A stretch of DNA of 64,000 nucleotides from [Muricauda] lutisoli (nom. illeg.) (lineage in GTDB: Bacteria > Bacteroidota > Bacteroidia > Flavobacteriales > Flavobacteriaceae). Shown piece after piece: positions 60,748 to 64,000 of the stretch. Below the pieces are notes generated by a model, which worked only from the letters and a program-made list of their open reading frames with translations, ran no database searches and had not been told where the DNA came from. A program made the translations under genes and the position numbers. Position 1 is the stretch's first letter; each line of letters starts with the position of its first letter. The DNA is taken from NCBI RefSeq assembly GCF_017313105.1, contig NZ_JAFLND010000001.1, forward strand, positions 620,001 through 684,000, given 5' to 3'.

Positions 60748-61599
60748 TTAATAGGTGGTGGTCATGTTTTGATCTACACAGATGATAAAATCGGCCATGT
60801 TACGATTTTCTTCTTCCAGTTCATGTACATTTTCTTGTGTAACCGTGGATATGGTGCCGTATTCTAAATCGGGTCGTTCCATTTGAAGGTACCAAAGAAT
60901 GCCTTCATAATCATTGGAATGGTAGGCTCCGTTGTAATGCAAAAACAATGAGCCCTCCTTATAATTTTGAAGTATAAAATGGGCCATGGTCGCATCTTTG
61001 ATGGCTTGTGCCATCACCAAAGTGGGGCTACCGTGGTCCCCCATCATTTTTAGAATATTCTGATAACCTGGCAATTCCGGGTCAAAAGCGATCGGTAGGG
61101 GAGCAATCCATTCCTTTTCTTGGACGGGTAGGGAGTCCAAGGCCTCAAACCCGCCTTTGTACACCATACTGGCATACCGTCTGGGTACATTGGAGGCCAC
61201 AAAAACCAGATTGCTGTCCTTCGCAAAGTCCACCAAGGGGGCATAATCGGTTTTGTGATTGTTCCAGAGACGTGCCGTGGAATCCAATGCCTTGTAGTCT
61301 ATCTTACCCGATAAATAATCATTGAGTTCATCTTGATTATCGGTTTCTATCATTTCGGCACCGAGGATAAGTTGTCTTTTGGCATACAAATCTGCCGTGA
61401 GCTCGTATTGCAGCCAGTGGGCGATAGGGTTGTTGTGCAGCTCCCCGAAAAGTACCATATCCTTTTTCTCAAGGATCTTGAGCATTTTTTTGTACGATAC
61501 CTTTTTCCCTTTGGCGTTGTAAATGACATAGGCCTGTTTTTGTCCCGATGCAGTTAAAAGAGTGAGGGCGAAAGCAAACAGTAATAAGACTTTTTTCAT
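60748..61599 (-). CDS. ChaN-family exported haem/iron-related protein
   Basis: 283 residues from ATG 61599 (MKKVLLLFAFALTLLTASG); the frame extends to 61623 but the signal starts here. A signal peptide is cleaved near ASGQ. The ChaN/DUF399 domain shows DMVLFGELHNNPIAHW (about 53-68), the family hallmark GE-H-N, then AEMIETDNQDELNDY, and GSLFLHYNGAYHSND near the C-terminus. ChaN of Campylobacter binds haem; other members carry a TIKI/EreA-like metal site. It is the second gene of an operon, 11 bp after gnd, an unexpected pairing. A lipobox Cys is absent, so this is a soluble or weakly anchored form. Confidence 0.8.
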   Translation of the reverse strand: MKKVLLLFAFALTLLTASGQKQAYVIYNAKGKKVSYKKMLKILEKKDMVLFGELHNNPIAHWLQYELTADLYAKRQLILGAEMIETDNQDELNDYLSGKIDYKALDSTARLWNNHKTDYAPLVDFAKDSNLVFVASNVPRRYASMVYKGGFEALDSLPVQEKEWIAPLPIAFDPELPGYQNILKMMGDHGSPTLVMAQAIKDATMAHFILQNYKEGSLFLHYNGAYHSNDYEGILWYLQMERPDLEYGTISTVTQENVHELEEENRNMADFIICVDQNMTTTY

Positions 61600-61610
61600 T
61601 CGGACTGATT

Positions 61611-63020
61611 TTACCTTTCCCACTCTGTGTGGAAAATACCTTCGCGATCCAAACGCTCATAGGTGTGCGAACCAAAGTAATCGCGTTGTGCCTGAATCAA
61701 GTTCAAGGGTAAACGGCTACTGGTATAGGCATCAAAATATGTTAGTGCGTTGGACAATCCTGGCAATGGAATGCCGTTGGATGCTCCATAACTTACCAAT
61801 TCCCTTGCTGCATCGACCGTACTCTGGACTTTTTCCACAAAAGAGGGCGAGAGCAGAAGGTTCTGTAAATCCTTATCCGTTTGATAGGCTTTGGTGATAT
61901 CGGCCAACAACGCGGCGCGGATAATACATCCTGCGCGCCATATTTTGGCAATTTCTCCCAATTCCAGTTCATAACCGTATTCTTTGGAAGCATCGGCCAA
62001 TTGGTGCATGCCCTGTGCATACGTAACAATGAAGGCAAAATACAGTGCTTGCTCGGCTTTCACCGTAAAATCATCTTTGTCCACCGCTTTTGGGGTAGGG
62101 CGGTCGTACAACTCGTCGGCTTTGATGCGTTCTGCTTTTAGGGCAGATATTTCTCGCATACTCACCGCAATATCGATGGTGGGTACTGGAATGCCCAAGT
62201 CCATGGCGTTTTGCGAAGTCCATTTTCCAGTCCCCTTTTGTTTCGCCTTGTCCAGAATCATATCAACAAGGTCATTGTCCGTCAAATCATCTTTTTGATC
62301 AAATATTTCGGAAGTGATTTCCACTAAAAAGGATTGTAAACGCCCTTCATTCCACTCCGAATATGTTTTATGGAGCTCATCGTTGGTAAGTCCCCCCGCT
62401 TTTTTTAGGAGGTCATATATCTCGGAGGTCAACTGCATTAAACCGTATTCGATACCATTATGCACCATTTTCACGTAGTTTCCCGCTGATTTTGGTCCCA
62501 GATAGGCTACGCAGGGCTCACCTTTGTATTTGGCAGAAACAGCCTCAAAAATGGGCTTTACATGTTGGTAGGCTTCCTTGGAACCTCCAGGCATAATACT
62601 GGGCCCCTTTCTGGCACCTTCGGCCCCACCGGAAACACCGGCACCAAAAAAATTGATGCCTTTTTCTTTTAAATAGGCCTCGCGACGGTCGGTATCGGTG
62701 TAAAAGGAGTTACCCCCATCAATAATAATATCGCCCTCGTCCAAATGGGGCAGCAACCCGTCGATTACGCTGTCCACGATTTTCCCGGCAGGTACCAACA
62801 ACATGATTTTTCGGGGAGTTGTCAACGATTCCACAAAGGTTTTTACATCAGAAGTGGCGTTCACTTTATCGGGATCACCACCTTCTTTGATCAATGCACT
62901 TACCTTTTCTTCATCCAAATCATTTCCGAATGCGGTAAATCCGTTGTCGGCCACATTCAAAATAAAATTACGTCCCATTACCCCAAGGCCCACAAGGCCA
63001 AAATCATACGTATCCGCCAT
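61611..63020 (-). CDS. gnd: 6-phosphogluconate dehydrogenase, decarboxylating
   Basis: 469 residues. Oxidises 6-phosphogluconate to ribulose 5-phosphate with NADP, in the oxidative pentose phosphate pathway. The cofactor loop is VGLGVMGRNFILNVAD (about 11-26). The substrate motif is IIDGGNSFYTDTDRR (98-112) and the catalytic Lys is in KMVHNGIEYG (about 183-192). The tail YERLDREGIFHTEWER closes the protein, as in the 468-residue E. coli form. It diverges from zwf with 164 bp between them, and chaN follows on the same strand. Confidence 0.97.
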   Translation of the reverse strand: MADTYDFGLVGLGVMGRNFILNVADNGFTAFGNDLDEEKVSALIKEGGDPDKVNATSDVKTFVESLTTPRKIMLLVPAGKIVDSVIDGLLPHLDEGDIIIDGGNSFYTDTDRREAYLKEKGINFFGAGVSGGAEGARKGPSIMPGGSKEAYQHVKPIFEAVSAKYKGEPCVAYLGPKSAGNYVKMVHNGIEYGLMQLTSEIYDLLKKAGGLTNDELHKTYSEWNEGRLQSFLVEITSEIFDQKDDLTDNDLVDMILDKAKQKGTGKWTSQNAMDLGIPVPTIDIAVSMREISALKAERIKADELYDRPTPKAVDKDDFTVKAEQALYFAFIVTYAQGMHQLADASKEYGYELELGEIAKIWRAGCIIRAALLADITKAYQTDKDLQNLLLSPSFVEKVQSTVDAARELVSYGASNGIPLPGLSNALTYFDAYTSSRLPLNLIQAQRDYFGSHTYERLDREGIFHTEWER

Positions 63021-63119
63021 TATATATTTTTCTTCTTCTTTTGTTGTTAAGACAACCCTAAGGTTGTGATTTATTGAAATACGAACCTAAAATAAACCTT
63101 ATATTCGTCATGCTCAAAA

Positions 63120-63154
63120 ATATTGACATCATATTGGAATGAATCTGTCAATAT
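63120..63154. promoter_or_regulatory. Inverted repeat between gnd and zwf, candidate operator
   Basis: ATATTGACA (63120-63128) and TGTCAATAT (63146-63154) form a perfect 9-bp inverted repeat with a 17-bp spacer. It is 30 bp before the zwf ATG and about 100 bp from the divergent gnd ATG. No T tract follows, so it is more likely a protein site or a cruciform than a terminator. Confidence 0.45.
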
Positions 63155-63184
63155 GTGTATAACTCGCCAGAAACCTGAAATACT

Positions 63185-64000
63185 ATGAAAAAGACTGAGA
63201 ATCAGATGCTCGTTATTTTTGGAGCATCGGGTGATTTGACAGCAAGAAAGCTGATACCATCCTTGTTTAACTTATACTTGGCCAAACAATTGCCCGAAAA
63301 CTTTGTAGTACTTGGTGTGAGTAGGAGCGACCTTTCCGATCAGGCGTTTCGTGACCGCGTCGTGTATAAAAGTGATTATTTGAAAGAAAAGACCAAGGAT
63401 CTTAAGGAAGGTGAAATCAAGAATTTTGCGGACAAATTATTCTATGAGGATTTAGGGGACAGTTACGATACTGATTACGGGGTTTTAAGAAAGCGTGTGG
63501 AACAACTTAAAGAAAAACACAACACCTCTGGAAATATTATTTATTACCTGTCCACGCCACCCACTTTGTACGAAACTATAGCCCATAATCTATCCGATGC
63601 CGGGATGAATACCCAAAATAATGGATGGAAACGGTTGGTGGTGGAGAAGCCCTTTGGATATAGTTTGGAGACCGCTAAAAAGTTGAACAAGGGGGTTCAT
63701 CAATACTTTAAAGAACGTCAGATATATAGAATCGACCATTATTTGGGGAAAGAGACCGTCCAAAACTTACTGGTGACCCGTTTTTCCAACAGTATTTTTG
63801 AACCATTATGGAACCGTAACTATATTCAGCATGTAGAGATTACCAATGCAGAAAGTGTAGGTGTGGAAAAGCGCGGCGGCTATTACGACAAGTCCGGTGC
63901 GCTACGGGATATGTTTCAGAACCACCTGTTACAGATTGTTTCGTTGGTGGTAATGGAACCGCCCATAGGTTCGGATGCTGAAGAAATCAGGAACGAAAAA
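63185..64000 (+). CDS. zwf: Glucose-6-phosphate 1-dehydrogenase, 3' end beyond right edge
   Basis: Catalyses the first step of the oxidative pentose phosphate pathway: glucose 6-phosphate plus NADP to 6-phosphogluconolactone. From ATG 63185, 272 codons are visible and open at the edge. The nucleotide fold begins VIFGASGDLTARKLIPSL (about 10-27). VVEKPFGYS and the substrate motif RIDHYLGKETVQNLL (about 181-195) are intact, including the catalytic His region. A full enzyme has about 500 residues, so roughly half is present. The gene is divergent from gnd, with a 9-bp inverted repeat between them. A phosphogluconolactonase gene would be expected further right. Confidence 0.95.
   Translation, partial: MKKTENQMLVIFGASGDLTARKLIPSLFNLYLAKQLPENFVVLGVSRSDLSDQAFRDRVVYKSDYLKEKTKDLKEGEIKNFADKLFYEDLGDSYDTDYGVLRKRVEQLKEKHNTSGNIIYYLSTPPTLYETIAHNLSDAGMNTQNNGWKRLVVEKPFGYSLETAKKLNKGVHQYFKERQIYRIDHYLGKETVQNLLVTRFSNSIFEPLWNRNYIQHVEITNAESVGVEKRGGYYDKSGALRDMFQNHLLQIVSLVVMEPPIGSDAEEIRNEK

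Noticed and set aside
63052-63067. ACAACC/GGTTGT hairpin in the gnd leader as an attenuator
   Set aside because: Only six pairs, no T tract or alternative structure; likely chance.
1-64000. tRNA, rRNA, CRISPR, transposase or phage genes
   Set aside because: All gaps were read by eye; no cloverleaf, repeat-spacer array, terminal inverted repeats or related proteins were found.

Overview
The window looks like a chromosomal segment of a marine-type Flavobacteriaceae (Bacteroidota). The evidence is internal. Several upstream regions carry the Bacteroidota promoter form TTG-N19/21-TAnnTTTG. Shine-Dalgarno sequences are largely absent. Many proteins have lipoprotein signals with short N-termini ending in S-C or G-C. 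Families typical of flavobacteria recur: an alternative GlmU-like protein, DUF6090, DUF4199, an 'ECF sigma / anti-sigma / Spy-like sensor' trio, and LytS/LytTR pairs. A genus near Muricauda/Allomuricauda is my impression only. I see no rRNA, tRNA, prophage, insertion sequence or CRISPR array. Almost all of the sequence is single-copy, tightly packed coding DNA.

Layout. 1-4.8 kb: a truncated acyl-CoA ligase and purL, both leftward. 4.8-5.3 kb: the only gap over 300 bp, with one possible 52-residue membrane protein. 5.3-9.3 kb: an exported M20 amidohydrolase, an RsmB-type RNA methyltransferase and a YCF48-like lipoprotein. 9.3-11.3 kb: a small exported basic protein and a leftward ECF sigma-factor operon. 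11.5-16.6 kb: a leftward envelope-glycan operon (DUF4199, GT2, phosphosugar mutase, MsbA-like ABC exporter). 16.7-18.3 kb: ribosomal protein L31 type B and the GlmU-like enzyme. 18.5-22.8 kb: a rightward operon of lipoprotein, LytS kinase, LytTR regulator and CocE-type hydrolase.

22.8-26.7 kb is the most interesting accessory block. It holds a Tat-exported ankyrin protein, then a compact operon of periplasmic DsrE, DoxX and a lipoprotein metallophosphoesterase whose motifs lean towards SoxB, then a small protein behind a perfect 16-nt palindrome. I read the three-gene operon as a candidate periplasmic sulfur-handling system. 26.8-36.5 kb is a leftward series: DUF6090, ChbG deacetylase, amidohydrolase, SDR, DODA-type dioxygenase, AraC regulator, DUF1593 hydrolase and alpha-L-fucosidase. 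It suggests small-molecule and glycan catabolism.

36.7-49.3 kb: MtaB, NATD1-like protein, an alpha/beta hydrolase, a lytic transglycosylase, an unrecognised gene, an M23 peptidase, a dihaem cytochrome, a second DUF6090, rpmH and a short carB. 49.6-55.9 kb: a complete RND efflux operon (small exported protein, adaptor, pump, outer-membrane factor). 56-60.6 kb: two DUF4440 lipoproteins, an S9 peptidase and an MscS channel. 60.7-64 kb: the oxidative pentose phosphate genes gnd (with chaN behind it) and divergent zwf, which runs off the right edge. A 9-bp inverted repeat lies between gnd and zwf.
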